A stretch of DNA of 64,000 nt from Gordionus sp. m RMFG-2023 (GCF_954871325.1 NC_088777.1:45795366-45859365); one strand, 5' to 3'. Counted from the stretch's first letter, positions 46,470 to 59,041 are shown. A program made the numbers and translations. Notes: a model not told the origin generated them from the letters alone.

Positions 46470-48620
46470 ATATCCCCAAGTCTAAGCAATGATCAGAATG
46501 TAGAAGTTTTGTCTTACTAAATAATCTCTCAACACGAGCACTTGAGGGTAAGACAGTATTTGCTTATATAAATATTTTTAATATAAGAAAAATTATATAA
46601 AATCTTTTTAGTATTTTTAGGTTTAAAAAAAGCGTCTAGGATATTTTCTATATTTCAAAAAAATTATCAGTGGAAATCGTTTTTGTGGTTGAAACTAGAT
46701 CTTTGTTTGATATGAGAATATTCAGCTTTACCATAAGCCTATCATGTTGATTTTTAACATAATCGGAATTGATATATAGCCAGTTTAGTTTAAAATTGTT
46801 ATGAATCATGGCAACTACATTATCATCGTTGTATAGGTTGGAGAATCTAATAGTTACAAAAATAGTGTATTAAAAAATATCTTAATCATAGAATATATAA
46901 ATCTTTTAGCTTTTAACTTTAAGTTAGAATAAATTACTCAGTCAAAATAATTATATATCATCTTAGAATTTAACCTACATAATATTGATTCCAAAATAAA
47001 TTAAACCAACTTAAATTATGAATCAATTATCATTACTGTAAAAATAAAATTTCCATAATATAGTAAATAAATTTTATTTACCTTCTTTCAATGCCTTTTA
47101 ACATAGAATCGACTGTTATAAGTTTAGATTATTCAATCTCTTTAATTTTGTAGCTAGGTTACTCAAAGTAGAAACATAATACCCCATTTCTATATTATCC
47201 GAAACTTCTAAATTTTAAGGGAAAGAGCCATATATTGCTTAATCTATAAAATTTTAATGATATGAAGCTGAATAATTATTAATTAGAATTATTTTTATAT
47301 ACTCTTTTATAAAAGATGCACTTCATCATTGATATATTGTATTCCAATGTGATCACGGAGAAAATCCATATCTATGCAGAAAAAAATGCTATAAATTTGA
47401 TTGTATGGTATACTAAGTTCCATTTAGTGCGGTTAGGGGGTTAATACATACCTGTCTAATTCTTTTTCATAGAGCCTTTAAAAGATTTGTTCTGTTTATT
47501 TCATGGAGTTTGACATTTATAAAAAGTGGTTCTAGATACCCTTTTAAATCTTCATTTTTTTAGGGTGCCTTCAGCATCCAGTGTTGCTATCAAATTTAGA
47601 TTATGGCATGAGCATCTCTGAAGACAGGGCAACATTGAGTTGGAGTTAATTGAAGATCCTATAGAATATTGATTAGATTAACATGTATTATAAAATAATT
47701 TAAACCTTCTTCTAAGATCTTATTAATATCAATGCCATCTACACTCTTCTTCCAATACATTTTGACTATCATTCTATATATTAACTACAGCATTATCTTT
47801 ACCAAATATTCTATGTTAATTATTTTATAAAGACAAATTATTCAGGCGGTTGTTAATAGAAATGGGTAGTAATATTTATCAAAAATGGAGTGAAAAATTA
47901 TTTGGGTATTCTAAATTTCGAACCTCAGAAATTAGAATATAATCATGTAAATATCTTATCAATTGATGAATACATTGAATTTCCTGCATTGCATATAAAT
48001 TGAAGGCAATTAATCAATAAGAAATAAATATAATAAAAATTTAATCATCCATAAAATATTCAATTCCCCTATCTTATTAAATGTAGATTAGCATAAAGAT
48101 CATGTGCAATACAATTTAATGAAATAATCCAACTCTGTTTATTTTATGTGTTAAATTCACTAAATTTTTTTTATAATTTAATATGAATTATGATATAATA
48201 TTACTAAAATATGTGTGTATTTAGTTAATAGAAATTCTATATATATTGTGAAATATTAAACAACTTTTAAATAAATACTGAAAAATTAAGTTAATAACTT
48301 AATTTTATTCTGCTAAATATTTTATAAATTAAATACTGACCATACCATTTTGATTAATTTACTGCCCAAAAAATCATACCTTAAAATAAATATTAATTTA
48401 TAATATAACTTGAATTCTTTGAGGAAATTTGAACCATTATCAGTAATTATTTTGCAAACTTTATTATGAATCTTAAAAGACTTAATAATTTCAAAAATTA
48501 TATATGCAAGTACATCGTATGTCAAGCATTCTATTATTCTTTTAAGGGCTAATACTATATATCTTCTTTTTAAAGTCTTGTGGTCTAGCCAATGACCTGT
48601 GATTCCCAAATAACCTATAA
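46470..48620 (-). pseudogene. Decayed hAT transposase
   Basis: The minus-strand frame 48322-48609 reads GITGHWLDHKTLKRR and KVCKIITDNGSNFLKEF. This is the hAT catalytic-core pattern, where TDNGSNF carries a catalytic Asp. At 46478-46562 the hATC dimerisation motif appears as LPSSARVERLFSKTKLL. The region between is full of stops. Possible terminal sequences rich in tagc/gcta words lie near 46190-46270 and 49150-49200. Confidence 0.75.
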
Positions 48621-49616
48621 AAACATTAATATCAGATCAATTTATAAATATAAATAAAAAATTTCTCTTATGTTTTCACCTATCTGCCGTGTACGTGATA
48701 CATATATATAGGATATCTCTGACAACTCTGTTAGAGCATCTTTCATCACGTCAAATTATCTGTTATCTTAATTATTAGTGTCTAACGACATCAAATTGTT
48801 GTACCAGGGGATAGAGTTATAATCATTATGGTTAGATTATTAATCAAGGACATTGGTAGAACGTATCAATTAAAATCAACAATGACTGAATCAGCCAATT
48901 TCTGAGAAATATTGGCACGTGCAATATTATTAATCACTTTAGTTTGAATTCTTTTTGGATGTAGTCTCCCATATACTAAAATTATTAAGATGTTTTTCTA
49001 TCTCATTAAAACTATTGGTATGAACATATACTTTTAGAATTTAAAAATGACAATTACCTTTAGGTGTTTTTTGAAGTTATAGCTAGACTTATTTGAGAAA
49101 TATTTTTTTTTACATTTTAAATAAATAAATTTGTAACAGAATTTTTCAAGCGCGCTATCTATTTTGGTAGCGATAGCTAATAGCGCGTTATTTTTTTTTA
49201 AATTATTTATATTTAGCTATCTCCTTTTTGAAAAAATATTATGAATGTAACTATAAACATGATAAATTATAATTTTTATGATTTAATTTTGAAATTTAAA
49301 TTTTCAATTTGTGTTATAAACCTAAATCACTGGTGTAAATTATTTAAAATGTTTAAATATTCTCACGGTGAGTAAGACAATGATGGTATTAATGAAAGGA
49401 ATGTAGAAGAAAATGTTATTGATAACAAAAATAAAATTTCTCCATTTCTAAAATTTGAAAATATATTTAAATTAATATAAAAACCAAAAGTGAGACCGTT
49501 GTTATTTGTTATTTTTTTTATGTTGAATTAAGTTTATACCTATAATTTTAATTTTAGAATAAATTAAAATATCCAATCTATTTATTTAAAAAATTATGTT
49601 AATTAAATTAACATTG

Positions 49617-49861
49617 TGTTGATATGACCGATTAATACTAACCTTTAAATTGTTTTTTTTTATGTTTATATAAATTGATTTTTTTTTAATATAAATTGTG
49701 TAGATTGATTTTTTTATAGATTAACATAAAAATTGTTATATAAACCTGATTTTCTAGTTTGATAAAAAAAATGTAAAAATGTAAAATTTTAAAATATATT
49801 ATATAAAATTAAATTATTAATTTAAAATAAAATAAACAATCATTTATTTTAGAAAACTTTA
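49617..49861 (+). repeat. 5' LTR of the short element (245 bp)
   Basis: Begins TGTTGATATGACC and ends gaaaacttta; mirrored by 51390-51662. Confidence 0.9.
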
Positions 49862-49905
49862 TGGTGGCAGTTCCGCTACATATTCGCAGTTCCGCTACAT
49901 ATTCG
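49862..49905 (+). other. Primer-binding site followed by a 19-bp tandem duplication
   Basis: TGGTGGCAG begins the site at the LTR border. The 19-bp unit cagttccgctacatattcg occurs twice, at 49868-49886 and 49887-49905. It overlaps the primer-binding site by a few bases. Confidence 0.75.
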
Positions 49906-49949
49906 AGGAAATCGTAAATAAATAAATAAATATTAAACAGTTTCCCAAT

Positions 49950-50570
49950 AATAATGTTAATATAAATATTGAATTTCCAATATACTCAGGCAATGGCGAT
50001 CTTTTTTTGAGTAGATTCGAAGACATCTTCAAGGACACTCAGATCTCGGACATTGAAAAAGTAGGTTACTTTACGAGAAGACTACCAGATGAGGTATATA
50101 TCAAATTAGACGAACTAAATAAAATTGGGCTATAATGACTTACAAAATATTCTAAAATCCACAGAGAATATGATTTTAGCTACTGGAACATAGACAGGAA
50201 TGTAATATTTAATTCTAAAAACACGTAAGAAGTGATTTATTTGAAAAAGTGAAGAATAATTAAAAAAATTTAATGATAAATCTCTAAATTATGGATAAAC
50301 CTATATGGGACAATAATAATAAAACAAAGTCCATTGAAAAGCTAGAAGATTATTTAAAATTTCATGATAGTAAGAATAAAGTTTAATAGGTAATTTACCA
50401 GATGAATTATATTTAGTCATGAAAGCAGTGTTTCCAAGAGAGTTAAATTCAAGTTATGATGAAACATTATATACATTAAAGTGTTTATGTAATACAGAAA
50501 TAAAAGAAAATTGTTCTAATAAAAATTTTAGTAATTCTAATAATGAGAATTATTATAAAAATAGAAAATA
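49950..50570 (+). pseudogene. Gag-like remnant of the short LTR element
   Basis: Near 49970-50130 the reading FPIYSGNGDLFLSRFEDIFK and GYFTRRLPDEVYIKLDEL resembles the start of a retrotransposon Gag capsid region (YSG...L..F......). A second, partly parallel piece at 50290-50570 reads KLEDYLKFHDS and LPDELYLVMKAVFPREL. Stops and frame changes interrupt both. No zinc knuckle is seen. Confidence 0.5.
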
Positions 50571-51389
50571 AAGAAACACATTATTATAAAAGAAATTATC
50601 ATTATTTGTAAATCTTTTAGTATCAAAAAATTAAAAAATATTAAATTAAAACCTTCTTATAAATTAAAAGAAATAAATTATAAAATAAAATTTGAAACAT
50701 TTGTGATTATAGAAAATAAGGAAATAAACTTTAAAGAAAATAATGAAATAAAAACTTGTATAATTGATAAAAAATTAAATAAAATTGTGAAATGTAAAAC
50801 AATTAAAAAAGTTTTTAAGAATATGATAAGGAAATCATATATTAGATATGGAAGACGAAATAAAATTCTTTTTAGAAAGAACAAATTAAAGATAATTTAT
50901 GATATTAAAAAGTTGATTATATTGAAAAACATTTTAAAATAAAAATAATTAAAATTTAATATTAATAAAAAATTATTAAAACGCTACAATTGAAGATATT
51001 TATAAAAAATAAAAAAAACACTATCTAACAATCTTGTTGATTTATCATCCTTTTATTATTCTAACATCCAAATTTGATTGATTCTCTAATTATTCGTATA
51101 TTCCGAAATCCCATTAATAATGATAATTTTACAATTGGTGATAATAACAATTTTGTAAAATTGACAATGATAATGACAGAGCTTGACGTCGAGCCAGCGT
51201 ACTCAGAACGATATTAACGAACCAACGTGATAGAATCAAGCCAACGACTACAATACTTATGAACGACTTGAACAATCATATGCACAACCAAAATAAATAT
51301 CATTTCCAAGACTAAACTATGACAGACTGCACGATAAGATTCACATGCAAGAAAAACCTGAGTGGAGATCATTTTTTTAAAGGGTGGAA

Positions 51390-51662
51390 TGTTGATATGA
51401 CCGATTAATACTAACCTTTAAATTGTTTTTTTTTATGTTTATATAAATTGATTTTTTTTTAATATAAATTGTGTAGATTGATTTTTTTATAGATTAACAT
51501 AAAAATTGTTATATAAACCTGATTTTTTAGTTTTATAAAAAAATGTAAAATTTTAAAATATATTATATAAAATAAAATTATTATAAAATTAAATTATTAT
51601 AAAATTAAATTATTAATTTAAAATAAAATAAAATAAACAATCATTTATTTTAGAAAACTTTA
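51390..51662 (+). repeat. 3' LTR of the short element (273 bp)
   Basis: Same sequence as 49617-49861 with extra aaattattat-type units that account for the longer length. Confidence 0.9.
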
Positions 51663-51667
51663 CATTG

Positions 51668-53600
51668 CATTTATGTACTTGTAAAATATTTATAGATATT
51701 TTATAAAGTTATTAAATTGGACACATATGTTTAGTAAAAAAAAACAACTAAAATACTATCATTTTTTTGTTAATATATAAAATTTATATAAATAAAAATT
51801 CGAAAGATGGCGCATTTACGATATTAACTTTTTTTAGGAATATTTTTGTTAAAATATATTTAAATTTTTCTTTTATTAAAAATTTTCATAAAAAAACATG
51901 CTAGTTAAATTTGATTGATTTACCATTATTAATAAGTTCAATACTCAGATTTGCAGACAAAATGGCATAATTATCTTTTATAATTTATTTAAAAAAAATT
52001 GTTTAGATGGTTTTTAACATTTAATTTCAAAGGGTTTCGAAATTCAATTTATTAATCAAAATACTAATAATAATAAGGATAAATAAAAATATTTTAATTC
52101 TACAATTATAATAAAAGTTAATTTAAAATATAAAACTTTAATTATAAAATAAAATAGAAATATGACTTTAGGGAATAATATAATAAAATTGAAACATATA
52201 ATACAGAGAAAATAACAAATTCTCATCAAAATGCAACCTGAAAAATGTTTCCCATCATTGCAGCCTACGTTTAAAAATAGATTTTTCAAATTTTTAAAGA
52301 GGTGAGTACAGCAAACGATAAACTTGCTTATTTGAAATTTTTTACATAAGGAGCAGAAAAATGTCTAACATAGGAAATTAAAATTGTCGATTCGTTGAGA
52401 ATTCTATTCAAAACATTCTCAGAATATCAGTTATTCATAATCTTATAAAACCTATATCGCCCAATTTATGTTATAATTAGAGGAAATATTGTTATACTAT
52501 TCTGTATTCTGCTTTGGTTCCCCTATATTATGTGAAAATGAAATATGTAAACTAGATTCTTTTGCGAAAATGTCATTATTGACCATAGGAATATCAATGT
52601 TTCAATCGATATCGATTCATTTCTCTTATATCAGATGAGGCGCTAGATATATATATTATTTAAAGCCTTTTAAAAGAGTCCCTTTATGAGAATAAATAAA
52701 TTTAGTTTCTTCTTTTTCCTTCCTGAGCCACTTAATCAAATTTGTCTCCTTTTCCCATTTTGCAAACTCTTTATGGCTTATGAAATAAAAGAATTTATGG
52801 TGCTGCAATCTATAATATATATTAAATTCAACTTCTAATACTCGAATCGAAATCAAAAATAATAACCCCATCTGGAGAGGGTAATTTAAAGTATATTCAT
52901 CATAAGGTTTATGCAAATGAGAACTCTGTGGTGTAAAATTTTTGTGAGTGTTCTGAGAAAGGTCTGTAGGAAAAAAGATAATACCATCATGTCTTCGGAC
53001 ACCTCTATTTCCTTCTCACTTTTGGGTTGCCATCGTCTGATTCCGCAGCAATGTTATCATCGGGTTTTATTCATTTTTCACGGTACACCAGGGACTTTTG
53101 ACTGTCTATTACTAACCCTACCCCCCCCCCCCCCTCCTCCAACCAATTCTGGGTTTGGTATGCCCTCATAAGTTCACATCTACATGAGGCATCCTTTTTA
53201 TTTTATTAAATTATGTAATAAAAACAACTTTTAGTATTATTTTTGATTATTTAAAATTTGATTCAGGTGACACTCTACTATTGAAACACATCTAGAACAT
53301 AATTATAAAACACCTTTCCTTAGTCATAGATTGAGCCGTGATATTCAAGAATATATATTTCATTTCATTAATTCAATAGTATCATTATCCTATACCATTA
53401 AATCTATCAAAGCGAAATTTAAATGCTAAAATTAACTAGTATCTTTATCATACGAAGAAAAAATTAAAAGCTAATAACAAGAAGTATAAACCAATTAGGA
53501 CAATACTGCATAATAAATTCCAATGTCCCAAATATTTATATCTTTTTTTTGAAATTACACATAATTCGGTTATATTTATTTATTAATGTTGAAATCACAG
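51668..53600. other. AT-rich intergenic sequence, one poly-C run
   Basis: No supported gene. A run of 14 C (53121-53134) stands out. Confidence 0.4.
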
Positions 53601-53607
53601 ATGTTAC

Positions 53608-53670
53608 CTGGGATGGGTCATTGGAGGCTCGAGTTCCTTCATTTGGAGAGCCCTCTCAATAATTTTCCGA
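53608..53670 (-). CDS. Candidate internal exon of an unidentified gene
   Basis: On the minus strand a pyrimidine-rich stretch ends in tcgtag, a 63-nt GC-richer open stretch follows, and then CCCAG/gtaaca. Only one frame is open, giving RKIIERALQMKELEPPMTHP. Both splice borders fit well, but no neighbouring exon with matching phase was found and the peptide is not recognised. Confidence 0.35.
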
Positions 53671-54331
53671 CTACGATTAAGACAAAATAATCAAAAAATA
53701 TTTATTTTTATTATTGAGATTTTGAGTTTGAACTCAACGAGTCCTGACATGCCGAAAAGTCAATTGACGTGTTTGATATGATTATATAATTTAAATTTAA
53801 AATTAATTAACATGAGCCCTTTTTTTGGAATCTTTTTTAAATATGAGTTATCAGGTTTATAAGGAGTTTGAAAACGGGTTAGAGTTTCGTTGATTGGTGA
53901 AATATCTTCCCTCCGGTTTATCTCTCCGGGTAGGCTTGGTTTTAAGCCCTTAAATAGCATGTATAGTGTATTCAGTTTTAATATTCAGCATTTTCTTTGT
54001 GTAAATTTTTTTAAAATTATTATTTATAATTTTTTTTTTTTGATTTAGACATTAAGTTCAATCTAGTACAAATTGTTGATATTACACAAAAATTAAAGTA
54101 GGGGTCATGTAATAAAGTACTAAAAGGTTTTATATATAGTAAAATATACTATAATAATGTTTTAATGTAAGCATTTCATTGAAAGGTTAAGTAAATATTT
54201 TTATTTTAAAAATGTATTTCCACTTATAAAATATTTTGAACTCCTTTTTTTTGAAGAACTCTTTTATTAAAATTATATTTAAAAAAAAAATATATAAAAA
54301 ATAATATGGGCATAAAATGTATAAAATTTGG

Positions 54332-54662
54332 TTGATTCCAAAGCGAGACACAGTCTTAAATCTATATATATATTCAAGGCAGAAATATAGTTTAAGCAAG
54401 ATATGCAAGGCATGCGGCGTTTAATTCAACGAAGGCCTAAATATCAAACAGCATAGAGCCCTCTAATTTATCCCTAGAAGATGGCGCAAGACTAGGTGGC
54501 ATAAAATAAGTACTCTGGTCTTTAGGTAAATCCTTAATTTGGGACTACACATGCAAATCTTCCTTTCCAAAAAATGTTAGAATCCGGCTGATATTTCCGA
54601 GACATAAAACATAAATAAAAATATAATAATTATGTTTTTATACCAATCAATATATCTTACCT
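54332..54662 (+). mobile_element. Fragment of the 3' end of the RLE-type LINE
   Basis: Aligns by eye with 61403-61740: gttgattccaaag..., caaggcatgc, ggtctttaggtaaatccttaatttggga and gatatttccgaga. It covers the zinc-knuckle and nuclease end of that LINE, with deletions. Confidence 0.7.
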
Positions 54663-54759
54663 TATAAATTTTAAGTTATTTTTATAAAAATATATATATT
54701 TTATATTTAAAATTAGGGAAAATAAAATTGTTTTAATTAGAAAAAAAATTAACCTGTAA

Positions 54760-54960
54760 AAAGTGCCGAACCAATGGAGAGGGGAGTATAGCAGTGAAAG
54801 GTAACTCACGTAGAGCAGGAAATCTCCTACCGTTATAAAAGAAGTTGAATGCGTCGAAGCATGCGCGTTGATTTGATAAGGCAGGGAAGATCACTAACCA
54901 ATAGTCGAATAAGAATGCAGATGAGGCCTTGTATACAATTGAGCCCATTGAGGGAGGAAG
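54760..54960 (-). CDS. Possible coding island, unidentified
   Basis: A GC-richer 200-bp patch. One minus-strand frame reads KASSAFLFDYWLVIFPALSN ... FTAILPSPLVRHFLQ and ends at CAG/gttaat, which could be a donor. An acceptor candidate (tatacaag) precedes it. Frames on the plus strand are also partly open. No family is recognised and it may be a transposon scrap. Confidence 0.2.
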
Positions 54961-55849
54961 AAGTTATCCATTCTTCTTTATTTTAATACATATTACATAT
55001 TTTTTTGAATAATGAAACTGTTCTTTTTCTGTTTTTCTAATAAGAGTATAGTGTGCCAAATCAATCAATTGTCGATAATATTTATTTCAATCTATCAAAT
55101 AACTAGAGCTTCAAAATAGAATCGAGTCGAAAGTTATAGTATTCGGCTAAAAACTACATTTCTCAGTATTTTAAAATAAACGACTATATCTAATACAACA
55201 AAAAAAGTGAGAAGATATCATAATAATATCAGAAACTGTTTTTTTTGTAAAAATTAGACTTGATAATTCGAGATCTCCCCGTCGTATTTGAATTTCGAAC
55301 CATTCCGCTACGTGATATTTGTCGGCGTCAAAAATATAAATGTTTCGGTAGTCATGGACAAAATAAATCTAAGCGAATCATTTCTCGTCTGTGACCCGTT
55401 CTCCACACCGTAATTAAAATGGTGGATATTTGAGTAACAAGAAATAAATAAATATCGTTGAAAAAAAAGAATAGCTATAAATTTAGGATTAGAGACTGTC
55501 ATGGAGGAAATAGTAGCGAACCTTTAAAATTAAGGTCAGTTTTAAAATATTTTCTATATTTAAATTAATTGAATTAAACTTTATCAAATATTTGGGATTA
55601 TATAGCCAGTATGTATCAGAGCTGTTTCAAATATATTGTTATATCTATATTTAAATCCATTTTTCTAGGGTCATGTATCTGTGTAAAGTATATTTTGAAT
55701 AGCATTTTACATTGTACAGTGTCATTTCTAATTTAAAGCGTATCATTTCAAACATGTAAAACATTCATTTAAAATTTAAGTGTACGATTAAAAAAAACTT
55801 GTTTCGCTAAGTTACAAGTGAAATGGTATACTTTGCAATTATCTCACTT

Positions 55850-56200
55850 CCAAAATCCTACCTTCAGCCTCTCAGGACGTAGGGTGGCAACGTCCTTTGA
55901 AGGATAATAGAGGTTTGATAGGTTCCCTATGGTCTGGGTTTAGTATAGGATCATCATCTCCTCAACAGGGTATAAAAACCACATAAATGGGTTGATGTCA
56001 GGAAGGGTATCCGATTGTAAAAACTTTGTTCCAAAATTTCCTGATAATTACAACAAAGTATGGGCCACAGCCCAAAGTAGCCCTTGGGCCTCCTCATCCT
56101 CCTACAAAAAGAAGGATGGAAATTGGCAAAATTCGTCTTATCCCTTTAGGATCTGACTACTCTTGCTCTTAAGATATTCTTTTAAAAATAACAAATCCCA
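55850..56200 (+). mobile_element. LINE/SINE-like repeat scrap
   Basis: A GC-richer patch contains ggttgatgtcaggaaggg and tatccgattgtaaaaac. This module resembles conserved non-coding parts of invertebrate LINEs and SINEs, as I recall them. Ends and TSD are not visible. Confidence 0.35.
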
Positions 56201-56831
56201 TCAACCCATGTTACCAGGGGACATTCCCTTAGCTATTTTCAATATTTTGAGGCAAAGCTTATAACTCCTCATAAGCCTAACAAAGGCAAAAAAGGTTACA
56301 GCATTTACTTAAAAAAAAAAACTAGATATATTTTAGAATTTTTTTTAATATCGATTTTCTAAGAAAATTTAAGATTTAACCCAGCCCTATTTTTCAAAAT
56401 TTTAAAGCAGCTGAGCTTAGTTTTAACTTATGGAACTTAATATTAAACTCTCTTTACAAGAACCGGAAAACCAAAATTATTGACTACTAATAATAATGGG
56501 ACACCTATTCAATGAATGATGAATTCAATTAGTTCAGAAGGGTGACTAAAATATCACACCATTTAAGAGTATTAATTCTTTTTTTGTAAATAAATAAGTA
56601 AATAAAGTTAACGAACTAATTTATTTAATAAAACTTAATTATTAATAAAAAAATAATAGATAGTATGATGAAAAATAATTATTACCAATTAAAATAAAAA
56701 TAATGTTATTTTGCATAAATTTCCTAAATAATTTTTAACTTAGATTTTACATTTTTTCTTTCATTAAATTAAAAATTTATAAAAATTTATGATTTAGAAT
56801 ATTTGAAGAAAATTTTTTTAATATTTTGACA

Positions 56832-59025
56832 ATGTTTGTGCAATTATGTATTTTAACTTTTCTGATAAAATTTAATGAGTCTTTTTCAATGCCACCGCAA
56901 AAGAATAATAAAGAGGGTGATTCTGAAAGTATATTATAAAAAATTTATGAAGTTCAATATTATTTTTAAAAAATAAATAAAATACCAACTTAGATAGAAA
57001 GGTTAAATTTTAAGAAAATAAATGGTAATTAGTTTTTTTCAGAAATATGTCACATTAGTTTAATCATTTTTTTTAAAAAAACATTCCATTACAGAACTAA
57101 TCTCGGTAGCGATCATTGCAAGGCATGGAGCTCAATACGAAATGATGGAATTGAATCCACCAAATTTTCTCAATTATACGTCGCACATCGGCGAGTATGG
57201 TAAAATAACACCTAAAGGTTATGAAGACAGTTTCAACTTTGGTAAGTTTATTATGAATAGATACTTCAAGAGTAAGGATTCATTAAAAGACTTGTTTCAG
57301 TTAGGGTTTTATGCCGATGACACGGAAGAAACTAAGCTAAGTTTAGAAGCAACTCTGTTAGGTTTGCTATCGGAGCATTTTTTCAGCTTGGAATTTGGAA
57401 AATTAAAAGCCTATAATTTTAGAAGATTGAGAAATATTTTACTGTACCATCTCAATAAATCTAATGAAATACATGGCCATAAAAATAATAATACTAATTT
57501 TGGGTGGGAAGATTTACAAGAGTACACTATAAACGTAGAAACGTACCTTATAAATGTGCTTAAACTTATGGTGAGTTTAAAAATAATCGTCGTTAATAAT
57601 AGTTTGCTGTATAACAAACAATATTGTCGGGATATTTACCAAAATAGTTTCAATCTGAAAGTAAATTTTGAGATGACAACTAATAGCCAACAATTGAAGA
57701 AGGATTCTTGGAAGTCATTTGATAAAATGGTAAAACCGTATTATCCACAAGAGATAAATCAAACATTATTAAGAGACACTCTTGAGCAGTTAGGATTTGA
57801 AAGTGAAACATTAAATGATTCAAAGAAATTTATAAAAATATTGCCCAATATATCGGATTATATAGCGCCGATAAATAAAAATAGACACGTGTTCGATTCA
57901 AAAAATTATTTTGATACGGTACTGGATATCCAACAATTGAAAAAGGAATCGCGGGAGTCATTTGATAAAATGGCAAAACCGCATTTTCCACAAGAGATAA
58001 ATCAAACATTATTAAGAGACACTCTTGAGCAGCTAGGACTTGAGGAAACATTTAATTATTCAAAGAAATTTATAAAAATATTGCCGAATGTATCGGATTC
58101 TCTAGTGACCATAAAAGGAAATGGGCACGGGCTCGATTCGAAAACCTTTTTTGAGACCGTAATGGATAGTCAACAATTAAAAAATCGTTCGCGGAAGTCA
58201 TTCGATGAAATAGTAAAACTGTATAAACCTAAAATTACTTTGAATCTGACATTATTAAGACTAACCCTTGAGCAGTTAGGATTTATAAGCGAAACATTGA
58301 AGGATCCAGAGAAATTTAAAAAGGTATTACCAAATATATCGGATTCTATAGCTGCCATAATAGAAAATGGATACCATTTGCCGCTCTGGGCTAATGATCT
58401 TGTAATTGTTTATTTAGAGAAGTATAAATATTGGATCAGCACTGGAATCATCAACGGCGACAATTTTTTGCAAAAGAAGATGGGAGGAGAGGTGTTTAAT
58501 CATATTAAACAACATTTCACTGATGTCATAGCCTCAATAGAAGCGTCCGAATATTATAATAGCTCTTCGTCTTACAAGGATTTTGATGAAATTTACCTGA
58601 AAATGTCTTTGAGAATGTACCAAGTACATGAATACAATTTGGTGGCTCTAATAAATATATTGGGTGGGAATTGTATAGCTAGACCCAAGGAGTCATCGGC
58701 TATAATAGTAGAGCTATATCGTATTCCTGCATCAAATAAAATTTCATATGACACTTTGCTAATGAACAATACTTCAGAAAACCTTTTTTTAAAAATTTTG
58801 TCTAGCCACAACAATATATCAACCTTACTATCTGTGACTGATTTTAAGCCATTTCTTAATTTAAAGCAGCTCCCCGAAAAAAGAAATGGCATTATTTATA
58901 AACTAAAATTTTCTTACAAAGCAGGGCCTAGTAATGATCTAATCCCCCTGAGAAGTGACGCATATTTTGATGAGTTGCCATCTTTGGATTGGAATTATAT
59001 TAAATTCTTAAACTGCTCAACTTGA
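56832..59025 (+). CDS. Secreted histidine-acid-phosphatase-like protein with triplicated cap region
   Basis: Exon 1 is 56832-56928 and exon 2 is 57095-59025; the GT/AG intron joins codons in phase. The product is 675 residues; ordinary family members are about 380-450. Residues 1-19 look like a signal peptide (MFVQLCILTFLIKFNESFS). The phosphatase start is LISVAIIARHGAQYE: Arg42 and His43 of RHGxRxP are kept, but the second Arg is Gln46 and Pro is Glu48. The region after about residue 231 holds three tandem repeats (231-311, 312-391, 392-461), each with TLLRDTLEQLG and FIKILPNISD-like blocks. LPLWA follows and then the C-terminal half, where the catalytic HD is His544-Glu545 (QVHEYN). A polyadenylation signal AATAAA is at 59036. 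The family places it as secreted or lysosomal; loss of Arg46 and Asp545 suggests weak or no phosphatase activity. Confidence 0.82.
57688..58377 (+). repeat. Three in-frame tandem repeats (81, 80 and about 69 codons)
   Basis: Units start at 57688, 57931 and 58171, each opening with caacaatt(g/a)a (Gln-Gln-Leu-Lys). Units 1 and 2 are closest (for example PQEINQTLLRDTLEQLG is identical); unit 3 is more diverged. Confidence 0.93.
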
Positions 59026-59041
59026 TTTTTTTTTGAATAAA

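Larger units (their letters stand above)
49612..51667 (+). mobile_element. Short non-autonomous LTR retrotransposon (no pol seen)
   Basis: LTRs 49617-49861 and 51390-51662 are flanked by the TSD cattg (49612-49616 and 51663-51667). A primer-binding site starts TGGTGGCAG directly after the 5' LTR. A polypurine tract aaagggtggaa (51379-51389) precedes the 3' LTR. The 1.5-kb interior has Gag-like pieces but no protease, RT or integrase motif. The LTRs agree closely except for a short AT-repeat expansion in the 3' copy. Mobilisation in trans is an inference. Confidence 0.88.

Noticed and set aside
52911-53171. 86-codon plus-strand frame with a Pro run
   Set aside because: The Pro run is simply a 14-C homopolymer; no splice borders or similarity.
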